Assembly: GCA_947629295.1 (NCBI GenBank)
Contig: CANRDH010000012.1
Coordinates: 1 to 19,010 of the forward strand
DNA: 19,010 nucleotides
Direction of reading: 5' to 3'
DNA from: an uncultured Clostridia bacterium
Lineage (GTDB): Bacteria; Bacillota; Clostridia; Oscillospirales; Acutalibacteraceae
Shown here piece by piece: positions 1 through 9,817 of this stretch; the stretch's first letter is position 1, and every line of letters begins with the position of its first letter. The notes under the pieces are model-generated. The model was not told the DNA's origin and did not search any database. It saw only the letters and a program-made list of their open reading frames with translations. Both the position numbers and the translations under genes were made by a program.

Positions 1-1070
1 TCTCTTATAAGGTCAAGTGTTTCCTGAAATTCCTCATAGGTTTCTCCCGGGAATCCTACAATAACATCACTTGTAAGGGATAAATCGGGGATCCTGCTTT
101 TTGCGTAATTTGCGATTTCAAGATATTTCTCCCTTGTATAGCGACGGTTCATCTTATCAAGCACCCTGTTACTTCCGCACTGAAACGGAAGGTGCAGATG
201 ATTGCAGATTTTATCATTTTCCGCAATCACATCAATAAGCTTTTGGGACGCGTCCTTCGGGTGTGAGGTCATAAAACGCACCCAGAAATCACCTTCAATA
301 TTTGCAGCGTCATTTAAGAGCGTCGCAAAATCCGTTTTTTCCTCCAGTCCCTTTCCGTAGGAATTTACATTCTGCCCGAGTAGGGTTATATCCTTATATC
401 CTGCCTCTACCATAGCTTTTGCTTCATCAATAATCGCGGAGGGACGGCGGCTCCTCTCTCTGCCCCTTACATACGGAACAATACAGTAGGAGCAGAAATT
501 ATCACATCCGTACATAATAGGCAGCCAGCCCTTGAAGCTTCCGTCCCTATGAATCGGAAGTCCCTCGTAAATCTTTCCGTCATCAGTTCCTCTTTCAACA
601 AGCCTTTTTCCGCTTGTAACGGCATTATATATCAGCTCCGGAAATTTATGTATAACATGAGTTCCGAAAACAAGACCGACATACGGAAAGCTTTTATATA
701 TCCTGTCCGCAATATGCTCCTGCTCCATCATGCAGCCGCAAAGACCTATAAGCAAAGACGGTTTTTTCTTTTTCAGTGCCTTAAGCGCACCGACATTTCC
801 GAATACCCTGTCCTCGGCGTGTTCACGAACGGCACAGGTATTGAAAATTATTATATCCGCCGTTTCGGGTTTTTCCGTTATAAGGCAGCCCATCTCCTCA
901 AGCATACCTTTGATTTTTTCACTGTCCGCAACATTCTGCTGACAGCCGTATGTGCGCACATATCCACATGGCTGCTTATTTCCCGCTCTTATATAAAGAA
1001 TATCCTTCAGAAGCTCGGTATATTCATCCTGTATTCCGGGCTTTTCCTCTGTTATATTAATATTGCTCAC
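1..1070 (-). CDS. miaB: tRNA (N6-isopentenyladenosine(37)-C2)-methylthiotransferase MiaB, 5' part only
   Basis: MiaB is a radical-SAM enzyme that adds a methylthio group to i6A37 in tRNAs reading codons that start with U, using two [4Fe-4S] clusters. The minus-strand frame is open from a GTG at 1070 to the left edge (about 356 residues). Visible motifs are the N-terminal cluster cysteines in YGCQQN (C43), NTCAVR (C79) and GLCGCM (C113), and the radical-SAM motif CDNFCSYC (C189, C193, C196). Further on are HLPFQCGSNRVL and DVIVGFPGET, typical of the family. The C-terminal TRAM domain lies outside the window. The GTG start is supported by GGAGGT six bases upstream and by a promoter at 1118-1146. 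YQEL-type tRNA-modifying relatives (MtaB, RimO) are less likely because the YGCQQN and GLCGCM contexts fit MiaB. It is the last gene in the minus-strand run. Confidence 0.95.
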   Translation of the reverse strand, partial: MSNINITEEKPGIQDEYTELLKDILYIRAGNKQPCGYVRTYGCQQNVADSEKIKGMLEEMGCLITEKPETADIIIFNTCAVREHAEDRVFGNVGALKALKKKKPSLLIGLCGCMMEQEHIADRIYKSFPYVGLVFGTHVIHKFPELIYNAVTSGKRLVERGTDDGKIYEGLPIHRDGSFKGWLPIMYGCDNFCSYCIVPYVRGRERSRRPSAIIDEAKAMVEAGYKDITLLGQNVNSYGKGLEEKTDFATLLNDAANIEGDFWVRFMTSHPKDASQKLIDVIAENDKICNHLHLPFQCGSNRVLDKMNRRYTREKYLEIANYAKSRIPDLSLTSDVIVGFPGETYEEFQETLDLIR

Positions 1071-1117
1071 GCTTTTACCTCCGTAGTATAAATGGTACAG
1101 TTATTTTTATCAAGCCT

Positions 1118-1146
1118 ATAATAACATATTTTGCACCTTCATTCAA
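1118..1146 (-). promoter_or_regulatory. Predicted sigma-A promoter of miaB
   Basis: On the minus strand TTGAAT (1141-1146), a 17-base spacer and TATTAT (1118-1123) form a good sigma-A promoter in the 94-base gap between yunB and miaB. It places the start site about 40 bases before the miaB GTG. Confidence 0.65.
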
Positions 1147-1156
1147 GCGCAAATCT

Positions 1157-1179
1157 ACGGCAGGTCAGGAGTCTGCCGT
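1157..1179 (-). terminator. Hairpin at the 3' end of yunB, possible weak terminator
   Basis: ACGGCAG and CTGCCGT form a perfect 7-bp stem with a 9-base loop that spans the yunB stop codon. There is no strong U-tract after it, so it may be a weak terminator or an mRNA 3'-end stabiliser rather than a full stop. Confidence 0.35.
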
Positions 1180-1815
1180 CTGTCCATGCATAAGAATACC
1201 GTCAGGTGTTTCTCCTACTATTACAGTTTCCCCGACAAGCACTGTCGTTTCCACCCTCTCCGTACATGATGTCATGGGCATAATTATATTTATCTCTGCG
1301 GATATTCTGACCGACAGCTTATGTACCGTCTGATTTATGCCGCCGCTTTGAAATTCCTCCTCAAAATCGCTGTTCACAGTTCCCGACACGGAAATATAGA
1401 CCGGTATTGCCGGACCTACACCGTTGAAGAGTTCTCCTCCGATTATTGTACCTATCGGGACATCTACTCTTTTTCTTTGTATATTTGAAAGTGCGTCCTG
1501 TGTACGTGTCGTTATGAGATTTTTAAGTCTGTTTGTAAGAATAGTATTGGTTCTTATGGATGAAATTGTTCCGTCAGAGGAGGTGTTTACTGTTTCGAGC
1601 TCCTCCTCGCTTATATTCATTTCGTCAAGGATATCCGTTACCGTTTCATTTATTGTTACAATCGCAAAGCTTTGCGCCTGTACAGACGCAACGGCACGTA
1701 TAACAGGCTTCAGGCGTATCTCAAGGAAAATTATTGTTATTATTACGGCAATAAGTAATATAAATATAATTTTAGCCATCCTTCCGTTTTTTCCTGACCT
1801 TCTCCTTATAACCAA
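1165..1815 (-). CDS. yunB: Sporulation protein YunB
   Basis: This 216-residue protein belongs to the YunB family of mother-cell sporulation proteins; in Bacillus it is under sigma-E control and its exact biochemical role is not settled. A basic N-terminus (MVIRRRSGKNGR) is followed by one membrane segment at about residues 13-33, then a long extracytoplasmic domain. Family-typical stretches are VPIGTIIGGELFNGVGPAIPV, the SGGINQTVHKLSV segment and a C-terminal VLVGETVIVGETPDG. The chosen start is TTG at 1813-1815, preceded by AGGGGTGA at good spacing; an ATG twelve codons later (1779) has a GGAAGG directly abutting it and is less well spaced. The ribosome binding site lies inside the terminator hairpin of upstream mntP, which is odd and may limit translation of read-through transcripts. 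No clear sigma-E promoter could be read. Confidence 0.88.
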   Translation of the reverse strand: MVIRRRSGKNGRMAKIIFILLIAVIITIIFLEIRLKPVIRAVASVQAQSFAIVTINETVTDILDEMNISEEELETVNTSSDGTISSIRTNTILTNRLKNLITTRTQDALSNIQRKRVDVPIGTIIGGELFNGVGPAIPVYISVSGTVNSDFEEEFQSGGINQTVHKLSVRISAEINIIMPMTSCTERVETTVLVGETVIVGETPDGILMHGQTADS

Positions 1816-1856
1816 AAAATCACCCCTGTATCATAATATACAGAGATGATTTTTTT
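1814..1856 (-). terminator. Intrinsic terminator of mntP overlapping the yunB ribosome binding site
   Basis: On the minus strand an 11-bp stem (arms 1839-1849 and 1820-1830, two G-U pairs, 8-base loop) is preceded by an A-run and followed by six T, directly after the mntP stop codon. The 3' arm contains the yunB Shine-Dalgarno sequence (CACCCCT on the plus strand, 1821-1827), and the T-run reaches the TTG start. Confidence 0.8.
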
Positions 1857-1857
1857 G

Positions 1858-2421
1858 CTAACCTGTTATAAGAGATTTTATTCCCAAAGCAATAAGGACA
1901 ATTCCCCCGATTATCTGTGCCGCCCGCGGATTAAGCGTACTTATCCGCCTTCCGAGCTGATAGCCTGCAAAGCAAAGAGTAAACGTAACAGTGCCGATCA
2001 TAGCTACCGCTGCCGCAAGGGAAGCGAAGGTTTCGGCACCGACTGTCGAGGGAAGAACAATTCCCACCGTAAGTGCGTCTATACTCGTTGCAAAAGCCAT
2101 AACAACAAGAGAGCGCAGGTCAAACGATACCGAAGCTTTATCCATAATATTGCCGAAGCTGTCAATAATCATTTTCACTCCGAGAAAAACCAATATACCA
2201 AACGCTATAATATGGTCGAAGCCCTCAACCGCCCTGCTGCCTACCTTTCCTATGCTCCAGCCGAGTATCGGCATAATCATCTGAAAAATACCGAAGGCTG
2301 CAGCCGTAAGCACAGCACACCTCAGACGTCTTGTTCTGTCCGAGGAACCGCATACAACCGATACGGCAAAGGCATCCATGGCAAGTGCAGCTCCGATCAT
2401 CGCCGCCGATACCGCCGACAT
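1858..2421 (-). CDS. mntP: Manganese efflux pump MntP
   Basis: MntP exports Mn2+ across the cytoplasmic membrane. The 187-residue product has six hydrophobic segments arranged as two related halves of three, the usual length and layout for the family. The conserved acidic motifs are present: MDAFAVS (D16) in the first helix, the FDHIIAF segment (D69) and ATSIDALTVG (D115) in the second half; D16 and D115 correspond to residues essential in the Escherichia coli protein. The ATG at 2419-2421 has GGGGTGAT five bases upstream. The gene starts 87 bases after addA. That gap shows no recognisable yybP-ykoY manganese riboswitch; a moderate promoter (TTCATA-18-TAATAT) can be read, so both read-through from addBA and separate expression are possible. 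It ends at a good intrinsic terminator. Confidence 0.94.
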   Translation of the reverse strand: MSAVSAAMIGAALAMDAFAVSVVCGSSDRTRRLRCAVLTAAAFGIFQMIMPILGWSIGKVGSRAVEGFDHIIAFGILVFLGVKMIIDSFGNIMDKASVSFDLRSLVVMAFATSIDALTVGIVLPSTVGAETFASLAAAVAMIGTVTFTLCFAGYQLGRRISTLNPRAAQIIGGIVLIALGIKSLITG

Positions 2422-2508
2422 AACATCACCCCACAGTTTCTACTGTTACATATTATGCTGAGGTATCGTAATCTATGAATATATCAAAACAGACAGCAAA
2501 ACGGTTAT

Positions 2509-5500
2509 TTATTCTGTGAGTATTTCACAACCGCAATGCAGGGAATAAATATAACATTCCTTAACAGGCTTGTCAAAAATCTGATTGATCGCTTCCTTAT
2601 ACAAATTCAGTTGTAAGGCGTACATATCCTCCAGCTCCTCTGCATTTTTAACTCTGTCGGTTTTATAATCCACTATGACAAGACCATCGTTCTCCTCAAT
2701 TATACAGTCCACAGAACCCTGAAGTATGGATTTGCTGTCGCCGAATTCCTCATCCGAAAAAGAATCTCCGTCTATCAAAGCCATTTTTGCGGGAATACTT
2801 ACGGTAAAACGGTATTCTCTATAAAGCCTTTGCGCTTTTACCATTCTTTCAAAAAGCCTGCTTTTTGAAAAATTGATTATATCATTCTCAACTATGAGCT
2901 CTGCCTGCGCGGCAGACATCAGCTTCTGAGCAATAACAGCCTTTTTTTCTTCCTCAAATGCTCCGCTTTCGGCTATTTCCCCATAAAGACGTTTTATATC
3001 CGCATATTGCAGGAAAGCATGGGTGGCTGTCCCCTTTTCGGCGGGCGATACCCTTTCCCCCCGTGCAAAGGACGGCTTTGATACGGCCGCAAAAAGAGAG
3101 GGTGAGCTTTTGTGTGCAAGCATGGAAGCCGATACCTTTGAGGGAACTTTTGTGCTGAGGTCATTTCTTTTCTCTGAAAAACGCTTATGTAAAAATTGCT
3201 CCAAGCCACCGTCGGTTTTATTGATATCACGGATAACAGCTTTTTTCATATCCCGTACAACCTCAGCGGCATGGACAAATTTCCACTGCGTTTTGCAGAC
3301 AAGAGCCGGAAGTATGACCTCGGAATCGGAATATTCAACCTCTCCGGCGCCGCTTACGCAGGCGTCATGTCTGATCTCCTTCATTTCTCCGTTCAGAAGT
3401 GCGCACATAATTATCCATTCGGAAAAGGTCTTGCAGTTCATTACAACCTCCGGAAGAATATGTCCCGTTCTCTCGTCATATATAATTTTCTTTGCAATAT
3501 TATTAAGATATTTACGATATTTTGTCATTGCGGAGGAATCTGAAGCATCTGCTTCCTCCTGTGCGTCTGTGGTAACCGTAGACAGCATTATAAGCCGTTC
3601 CTTCGGTCGGGTGAGCGCAACATAAAGCAGTCTTAAAAGCTCGCTTTTTTCTTCAAGCTCTGCGGCTCTTTTTATTGCCGTATATTGCAGGGTATTGAAT
3701 TGCAAAAGCTTTTCAGTATCCATTGTTCTTAAGCCTATACCAAGCTCGCTGTGATAGTTCACCCGCAGTGAGCTGCTCTTTCCTTTACTGTTGGTCCCCG
3801 CAAGTATACATATGGGAAATTCCAGTCCCTTTGAATGATGTATCGTCATTATCCTTACAGCATTAACAGGCGTGCTGTCAGAAACCTTTATGCCGTTATG
3901 CGTTTCCTCAAGGTATCTTATATGACGGACAAAGCCTGTTATTCCCCCCGATACGCTGCCCTCATATTCTGAGACAAAATTCATAAATTTGCGCAGATTC
4001 TGTACACGAAATTCCCCGTTCGGCATAGCATTCATTACGGAAATGAAGCCCGTGCTTTCAAAAAATTCCGTAAGCAGTCGGTCTGTCGGCAAGGTTACGG
4101 ACAGTTCCCTGAATCTTTTCATTGTATCAATAAATTTACCGCATTTTTCCGCAAGCTTATTTACGCTTTTATCCTCGTGTGCAAGCGCAGAAAGCTTTCT
4201 GTAGTAGCTTTTCCTTTCTACCTCTTTTATCTGCGCAAGCTCATCGGGCGTAAAGCCGAACACGGGACACATAAGTGCGGCAAGCATATCTATATCGGAA
4301 AGAGGATTATTGAGTACCTTAAGATAAGCAAGAGCCGCCTTGACCTCATATCTTTCCAGAAGGTCAAATTCCGCGTCCGTATATACGGGTATACCGCACC
4401 TTTCAAGCTCAGAGGAATATATATGCGCCCAGTTTTTTACGGTTCTCATAAGAATACAAAAATCACTGTATATAACCCTGCGTTCTCTTTTCTCTCTTGA
4501 ATCGTAAACCGTATCTCCCCTGTTTACAATATCCCTTATGAGCTTTGCACAATATATTGCCTCAGTTTTTATCTTATCGGCGTCCTCCTCGTCCTGTTCG
4601 TCATCAGTTTCCCCGTCAGGCGATCTTTTTCTGTATTCCACAATATGAAGCTCAGTATCGGGCTGAGCTTTTTCGGGATAATATGCTCCCGCAGTCAGTC
4701 TGTGTTTCTCATCATATTCAATTTCTCCCGCTTTTTCCGACATAATCAGCCCGAAAATATAATTGACGCTGTCAATAATTCCCTTCCTGCTTCGGAAATT
4801 CCTGTCAAGAACGATAAGAGCGGGAAAAAGCTCGCTTTTCACGTCATAATCCCTTGCCGTCTCACACCTTTTCTTAAAAAGTAAAGGCTTAGCCTCACGA
4901 AAACGGAAAATACTCTGCTTTATATCACCGACAACAAAAAGATTTTCCTCATTTTTTGATATAGCCTTAAATATATTTTCCTGAATATCGTTTGTATCCT
5001 GATATTCGTCGATCATTATTTCATCATATTTTTCCGCTGTTTCCGCTGCGAAATCCGTGGTAATATAACTGTCCGATGATTCGTCATAACGATACAGAAG
5101 CTTAAGAACAAGGCTTTCAAGGTCATGAAAATCGAGTATTCTTCTCTCCCTTTTGGCATCAAAGTATCTCTTATCGAATTTTTGCAGAATCTCCGCCAGA
5201 CATTTCATTACAGGGTACAGCTTTTCGTTGTTTTCCCTGAAAATATCCTCAGTATAGCAGGAATACGGCTTTAACTCCCCGTTTACAATATCGGCAAATG
5301 CACCGAGCGTCGACGCGGCGTACTTTATGTTTTCATCCTTAGAGGAACCGTAGGATATACGTATCTTTGAAAATCCCCCTATCATATCCGCAGCCGCAGA
5401 AAAATTCCTCTTGTCCTCAGTATAAAGCTCCTCCATGTTTTCAAGAAAATATCCGTAGCTTTCATATGCGTCCATTGCACAATCATATGCATTTTTTTTG

Positions 5501-6315
5501 TTATCTTTCGCCTTTTTCTTTTCCTGTTTTTTGTACATTTCAGCCTCTACCGCACCATAATATTCCATGGCGGAATCATAGCAAGCCCTGAGCTTACTTA
5601 TCAACGGCTTAAGACTATCAAAAAGATAATCGGCAGTTTTATTATCGCAGAGCTTCTTTTCAGGATCATATTGTTCTGTACACATCCTCAGCCATTGGTC
5701 GGGAAAGGCATGGGATGTATATTTGTCATACGCCTCCAGAAGCCCGCTCTCAAGGTCATTATCAAGCTTTTCGTCAGTCATAAGCATACTGAGGAGATTG
5801 AAGCTTTCATATGTCTTAAGCTTCTCGCTGTAACTTTCACTGCCTTCTTTCGGCGGAGTATAATATTCCTCGATAACATCAGACATTATTTTCCTGCTCA
5901 GTTCATACAGCTCTGCGGAAGTTCCTATACGAAAATCCCTGCTTACACCGAGTCTGAAAAAGTTTTCTCTTACCACCTTACTGCAAAAGCTGTCTATTGT
6001 ACATATATCCGCGCAGGAAAGCAAAAGCTGTTGGCGGCGGTAAAAATCGTTATCGGGATTATCCTCAATAAGCTCATCAATTGCCTGAGAAATTCTCATT
6101 TTCATTTCGGCGGCGGCGGTATTTGTAAATGTAAGAATAAGCAGTCTGTCGGCGGGAACCGCATCATCCCCTGTAAGAAGCCTTATTACTCTTTGCACAA
6201 GCACTCTCGTTTTTCCCGAGCCTGCCGCCGCGGAAACTATAATCCCTCCTCCGCAGGCATTTATGGCATTTTTTTGAGCGGGAGTAGCTTCAAATACCGC
6301 TTTTTTATCACTCAT
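2509..6315 (-). CDS. addA: ATP-dependent helicase/nuclease subunit A (AddA)
   Basis: AddA is the UvrD-like helicase and nuclease subunit of AddAB, the Firmicute counterpart of RecBCD, which resects double-strand breaks for RecA loading. In numbering from the upstream GTG at 6324 it has Walker A AAGSGKT (33-39), LTFTNTAAAEMK (motif Ia), Walker B DEYQDTN (439-445), the helicase motif IMTIHHSKGLEFP, and a C-terminal RecB-type nuclease domain ending in GLVIVDYKTDRV (about 1214-1225) with the expected catalytic D and K. About 1,270 residues is normal. I prefer the ATG at 6313-6315, preceded by GAGG; the in-frame GTG at 6324 adds only three residues. Either start overlaps the 3' end of addB (8 or 17 bases), implying translational coupling. 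No terminator is visible after the stop codon. Confidence 0.96.
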   Translation of the reverse strand: MSDKKAVFEATPAQKNAINACGGGIIVSAAAGSGKTRVLVQRVIRLLTGDDAVPADRLLILTFTNTAAAEMKMRISQAIDELIEDNPDNDFYRRQQLLLSCADICTIDSFCSKVVRENFFRLGVSRDFRIGTSAELYELSRKIMSDVIEEYYTPPKEGSESYSEKLKTYESFNLLSMLMTDEKLDNDLESGLLEAYDKYTSHAFPDQWLRMCTEQYDPEKKLCDNKTADYLFDSLKPLISKLRACYDSAMEYYGAVEAEMYKKQEKKKAKDNKKNAYDCAMDAYESYGYFLENMEELYTEDKRNFSAAADMIGGFSKIRISYGSSKDENIKYAASTLGAFADIVNGELKPYSCYTEDIFRENNEKLYPVMKCLAEILQKFDKRYFDAKRERRILDFHDLESLVLKLLYRYDESSDSYITTDFAAETAEKYDEIMIDEYQDTNDIQENIFKAISKNEENLFVVGDIKQSIFRFREAKPLLFKKRCETARDYDVKSELFPALIVLDRNFRSRKGIIDSVNYIFGLIMSEKAGEIEYDEKHRLTAGAYYPEKAQPDTELHIVEYRKRSPDGETDDEQDEEDADKIKTEAIYCAKLIRDIVNRGDTVYDSREKRERRVIYSDFCILMRTVKNWAHIYSSELERCGIPVYTDAEFDLLERYEVKAALAYLKVLNNPLSDIDMLAALMCPVFGFTPDELAQIKEVERKSYYRKLSALAHEDKSVNKLAEKCGKFIDTMKRFRELSVTLPTDRLLTEFFESTGFISVMNAMPNGEFRVQNLRKFMNFVSEYEGSVSGGITGFVRHIRYLEETHNGIKVSDSTPVNAVRIMTIHHSKGLEFPICILAGTNSKGKSSSLRVNYHSELGIGLRTMDTEKLLQFNTLQYTAIKRAAELEEKSELLRLLYVALTRPKERLIMLSTVTTDAQEEADASDSSAMTKYRKYLNNIAKKIIYDERTGHILPEVVMNCKTFSEWIIMCALLNGEMKEIRHDACVSGAGEVEYSDSEVILPALVCKTQWKFVHAAEVVRDMKKAVIRDINKTDGGLEQFLHKRFSEKRNDLSTKVPSKVSASMLAHKSSPSLFAAVSKPSFARGERVSPAEKGTATHAFLQYADIKRLYGEIAESGAFEEEKKAVIAQKLMSAAQAELIVENDIINFSKSRLFERMVKAQRLYREYRFTVSIPAKMALIDGDSFSDEEFGDSKSILQGSVDCIIEENDGLVIVDYKTDRVKNAEELEDMYALQLNLYKEAINQIFDKPVKECYIYSLHCGCEILTE

Positions 6316-9300
6316 TGTCCTCACCGTCCTTTTCCTCAGTTTCCTGTCTTATCTTTTCAAGAGCCTGTTCCCTGCCGTATTTTGGGAGTTTGGAGGTTCT
6401 GCCTCCTTTTTCAAAACGGCATACCGATGAATAGTCGCAGTATTTGCAGGCGTCCCCGGTCGGCATTGCATCAATATTACCCGAGTATATCTCCACACCC
6501 GTATTTTTGATACATATATCAATATATTTAAGAATATTTTCAAACTCATCCACGGAAACGACACTGCTGTATGCGCTGAAATCATTCGGAGAGGATTTCT
6601 TTACCGACGCGGGTATGAATTTACCCGCAGGGCCTTCCTCCATAGCCGAAAGTACCGTTACATCGTTAATAAGAAGTCCCTTCATTCTGAAGTTTTTATT
6701 CTGGTCGTTGATACCGTTGCTTATTTCGGTATCGTTACTGACCGCGCCTGCAGCAGACTTTGGTGTTGACGGAACATAAAGCACTCCCGCAGGGAGGAGA
6801 ACCAACCCGTCGGAATATCTCTGCGAACCGTTTTTAAGTATTGCAGAAAGATACAAAAGCATCTGGATCTTTATTCCGTTGGCGACATTTCCCAGTTCAA
6901 ATACATCTGCGCCTGTCTTATAATCTATAATCCTGATATATTTTTTTCCGCCGATTTCGGCTGTATCCACCCTATCGACAAAGCCGCTGACGCATATCGT
7001 TTCTCCAGTCGGAAGTTCAAGCTGATATGCGGGGATAGCATTTCCCTTATCCCCCCCTATCCTCAATTCAAAATCAACAGGACGGAATTTATCGTTTTTA
7101 AACTGTTCGCACATTCGCAGAAGTACCCTGAAAGCATTTCTCTTTATCCTTGCGCATAGCGCATTGAATCTGCCGCTTCTTTCAGCCGCGTCACCTATTT
7201 CTTCAAGATATTCATCAAGAGCACGTTTTATCTCATTTTTAAGCTCATCCTCGCTCATAGCTTTAAGAGCGTCAATGCCTGACTCCCTGAGAATAAGCTC
7301 GAAAATATAATGCATTGCCGTACCGTAAAGAGCACTATCCATAGCCGCCCTTCTGAGAGGTTTTGCGTCAAGACCGAAATTGCAGAAATACGAAAACTTG
7401 CATGAAGCAAATTTATCCAGCTTTGTACTCGAAAGTCTTAGCGGCGCGCCGTAAAGTCTTTTTATACCTTCAAAATTCTTGAGCCTGAAGCTTTCCTTTG
7501 CTGCGGCTCTCCTTATTGCCATGACCCTGTCATGATATTGAGGGGATGAAAGAAAATATTTTTTCAGCGTATCCGAACGTGTACTGTCAGTATTCCACAA
7601 TGACGCACAAATATCAAAGGATTGCCTTTCCGTTAGAAATAATTTCTCATTCGGAGGGCTGTCTGCTGTAATTTCCTCCCGGCGCAGTATTTCCGTACCT
7701 TCAAGCACGGATTCCACCTCACGTTTTATAACAGACGGCTCACAGCCCTTTCCCGAAGGACTTTGTGTGTACCAGCTTATATATAGTCTTTCTGAGGGGG
7801 ATGCGAGGGTCATATATACATTCATTTTTTCCTTAAGGGAAGCGCCGTATACCGATTCGTACAGCGGCAGTCTCCTGTCTTCGGGCTGTTCGTCACGAAG
7901 GAGCCGCCTCTCGCTGTCCGTAAATATTCCAACCACACCCGTCTGAGCAGGAAAAACCGATTCAACCGCCCCAACGGCAAATACTGCCCTCGGGGACTCA
8001 CTTCTTATATTTCCCGCAGTACCCACGGTCACACTGTTTATTGTCTGCGGAATATCGGATACGGGGCTTTTTCTTATATAGATTGCCAAAAGCTCCGCAT
8101 AATTTACACTGTCAACCTTTCTTTCATTCAGAACATTATACATATTATCAAGGATTTTCATTGCTGTATCCCATACTCCTGCCTCACGCTCAACGGTTAT
8201 ACTGCTTTCGTTTTTGCTGAGAGCATTTATAAAGCTTCTGAATTTCTTTCTGCATCCGAAGTTTTCAAGAAGCTGATAAAGCTTTACTGTTATTTCTCCC
8301 CCCGTTTCGGCTTGTTTTATGCTTTCCTCAAAATCAAGCAGGGGCAGAATCAATCTTTTACGGATATCCTCGATATGACTTATCTGCACGTCAACGCTTC
8401 TATTGTCACCGTCGTCGGTCCGCCTGCCGCTCGGCGACATTGTAAATTCTTCTCTCCATCTCTTTCCTCTTATATTCCATACATAGCAGTAATTCTCAAG
8501 TATATATGTTTCGTCATCACTGAGAGGCGTAAGATTAGTTTTTGCAAGGCGCAAAACAGCTTCTGTATCAAAGCCTGAATGTATCACCTCAAATACTGAC
8601 AACATAAGTCTTATCAGCGGTTTGAGCTCAAGTGACTCCGGACTTGAAAGAAAATAGGGTATATCGTATTTCGGAAATTCCGATGAAATTATGCTTTTAT
8701 AGCTGTCAAGGCTCCTTCCGATTATTTCTATATCGCTGTAACGATATCCGTTATCCCTCACAAGTCCGAATATTCTGCGGGCGATATGCTGAACCTCATC
8801 ATAAATATCCGCCGCCTCATACATTTCCACACTCCCGTCATTTTTTACCGCGGAGCTGTTGCCCGTATCACAGCGGAAAGCAGAAAAAATGCCTTTTTCT
8901 ACCGCCCTGAGTGCGTCAGTTCTGTACCGTACACCTTCGTTTACCGAATTTTCAATATAACACTTTTTTCCCATTCTTTCAGCCGCACGCAGCAGCGTTC
9001 TGTATGTATCGTTAGGCTCTGCAAAAATTGAGTTTTTTTCGTTGAGGGTACTCCTGTCGCAGCAAATTGAAATATATACGTTTTCCGCCTGAGAAAAAAT
9101 ACGCTCGATTATCTTTATTTCCTGTGCAGAAAAGCCGTAAAATGAATCAATAAAAACAGACATTTCCCGAAAATAATCATGCTCACCGAGAATATCATAA
9201 AGCTTTGCAAGATCATCGTCGGGGTCGGCATATGTATTTTCAAGCAAAGCATTATATGCCGCATAGATTCTTGCGCTGTCGCGCAGCTTTGCAGCAAGTA

Positions 9301-9757
9301 CCTTATTGCTTATTCCCGCCGCAAGCTCATTTATTCTCTCCGGGGTTATCAGGCACATTTTATATTCATTTATCGCCGTAAGCATAGGCTCCACAAGGTC
9401 AAGAGTCTTTTTAAGGCTGCGTGAGGCAGTACCGTAAAGCTCAAGCTCCCCTCCCTCAGCAGGGGCATTTTCTATTGCCATACTCATAAGTACGGCTTTT
9501 ATTCCGTCATCTATCCTTTCCTCCGTTATTCCCTTATATTTGTCAAAAATATTGTCGCATAATCTTCTAAAGCTCAGAACCTCTATATTCCGAGCCCTTT
9601 TCGCTCCCATTCCTTCAAGTATCCTCTTCTCGTTCTGAAAGGAGCTTTGCTCCGGAACTATCAGAACTATCCGTTTGTCAGGGCCCGTATTTTCTATGTA
9701 TTTGTGTATAATTTCTGTTTTTCCGCTTCCGCTTCTGCCTAATATAAACTTTATCAT
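6308..9757 (-). CDS. addB: ATP-dependent nuclease subunit B (AddB)
   Basis: AddB is the second nuclease subunit of AddAB; it has an inactivated helicase fold, takes part in Chi recognition and carries an iron-sulfur-stabilised nuclease domain. The protein begins MIKFILGRSGSGKT, with an intact Walker A (residues 7-14). The nuclease motif is IRIIDYKTG (DYKTG 945-949). Four cysteines match the [4Fe-4S] ligands of the Bacillus protein: C786 in ASCKFSYFC and C1104, C1107, C1113 in CKYCDYSSVC; their spacing is almost identical to the family's. The ATG at 9755-9757 was chosen because GGGAGG lies seven bases upstream and homologues start here; the frame is open to another ATG at 9796, which lacks such a site. 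The length is 1149 residues. It is first in the addB-addA operon, behind its own promoter. Confidence 0.96.
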   Translation of the reverse strand: MIKFILGRSGSGKTEIIHKYIENTGPDKRIVLIVPEQSSFQNEKRILEGMGAKRARNIEVLSFRRLCDNIFDKYKGITEERIDDGIKAVLMSMAIENAPAEGGELELYGTASRSLKKTLDLVEPMLTAINEYKMCLITPERINELAAGISNKVLAAKLRDSARIYAAYNALLENTYADPDDDLAKLYDILGEHDYFREMSVFIDSFYGFSAQEIKIIERIFSQAENVYISICCDRSTLNEKNSIFAEPNDTYRTLLRAAERMGKKCYIENSVNEGVRYRTDALRAVEKGIFSAFRCDTGNSSAVKNDGSVEMYEAADIYDEVQHIARRIFGLVRDNGYRYSDIEIIGRSLDSYKSIISSEFPKYDIPYFLSSPESLELKPLIRLMLSVFEVIHSGFDTEAVLRLAKTNLTPLSDDETYILENYCYVWNIRGKRWREEFTMSPSGRRTDDGDNRSVDVQISHIEDIRKRLILPLLDFEESIKQAETGGEITVKLYQLLENFGCRKKFRSFINALSKNESSITVEREAGVWDTAMKILDNMYNVLNERKVDSVNYAELLAIYIRKSPVSDIPQTINSVTVGTAGNIRSESPRAVFAVGAVESVFPAQTGVVGIFTDSERRLLRDEQPEDRRLPLYESVYGASLKEKMNVYMTLASPSERLYISWYTQSPSGKGCEPSVIKREVESVLEGTEILRREEITADSPPNEKLFLTERQSFDICASLWNTDSTRSDTLKKYFLSSPQYHDRVMAIRRAAAKESFRLKNFEGIKRLYGAPLRLSSTKLDKFASCKFSYFCNFGLDAKPLRRAAMDSALYGTAMHYIFELILRESGIDALKAMSEDELKNEIKRALDEYLEEIGDAAERSGRFNALCARIKRNAFRVLLRMCEQFKNDKFRPVDFELRIGGDKGNAIPAYQLELPTGETICVSGFVDRVDTAEIGGKKYIRIIDYKTGADVFELGNVANGIKIQMLLYLSAILKNGSQRYSDGLVLLPAGVLYVPSTPKSAAGAVSNDTEISNGINDQNKNFRMKGLLINDVTVLSAMEEGPAGKFIPASVKKSSPNDFSAYSSVVSVDEFENILKYIDICIKNTGVEIYSGNIDAMPTGDACKYCDYSSVCRFEKGGRTSKLPKYGREQALEKIRQETEEKDGEDNE

Positions 9758-9817
9758 TTTTTCCTCCCACTGTATGTCACAGTCCATTCCGTCCATTTAC
9801 CCCGAACCGGATTTCGG

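Noticed and set aside
2422..2508. yybP-ykoY manganese riboswitch in front of mntP
   Set aside because: The gap is only 87 bases and shows none of the conserved riboswitch segments I would expect.
2509..9757. Numerous plus-strand frames of 66-279 codons opposite addA and addB
   Set aside because: They are shadow frames of two long, motif-complete genes on the minus strand and lack ribosome binding sites.
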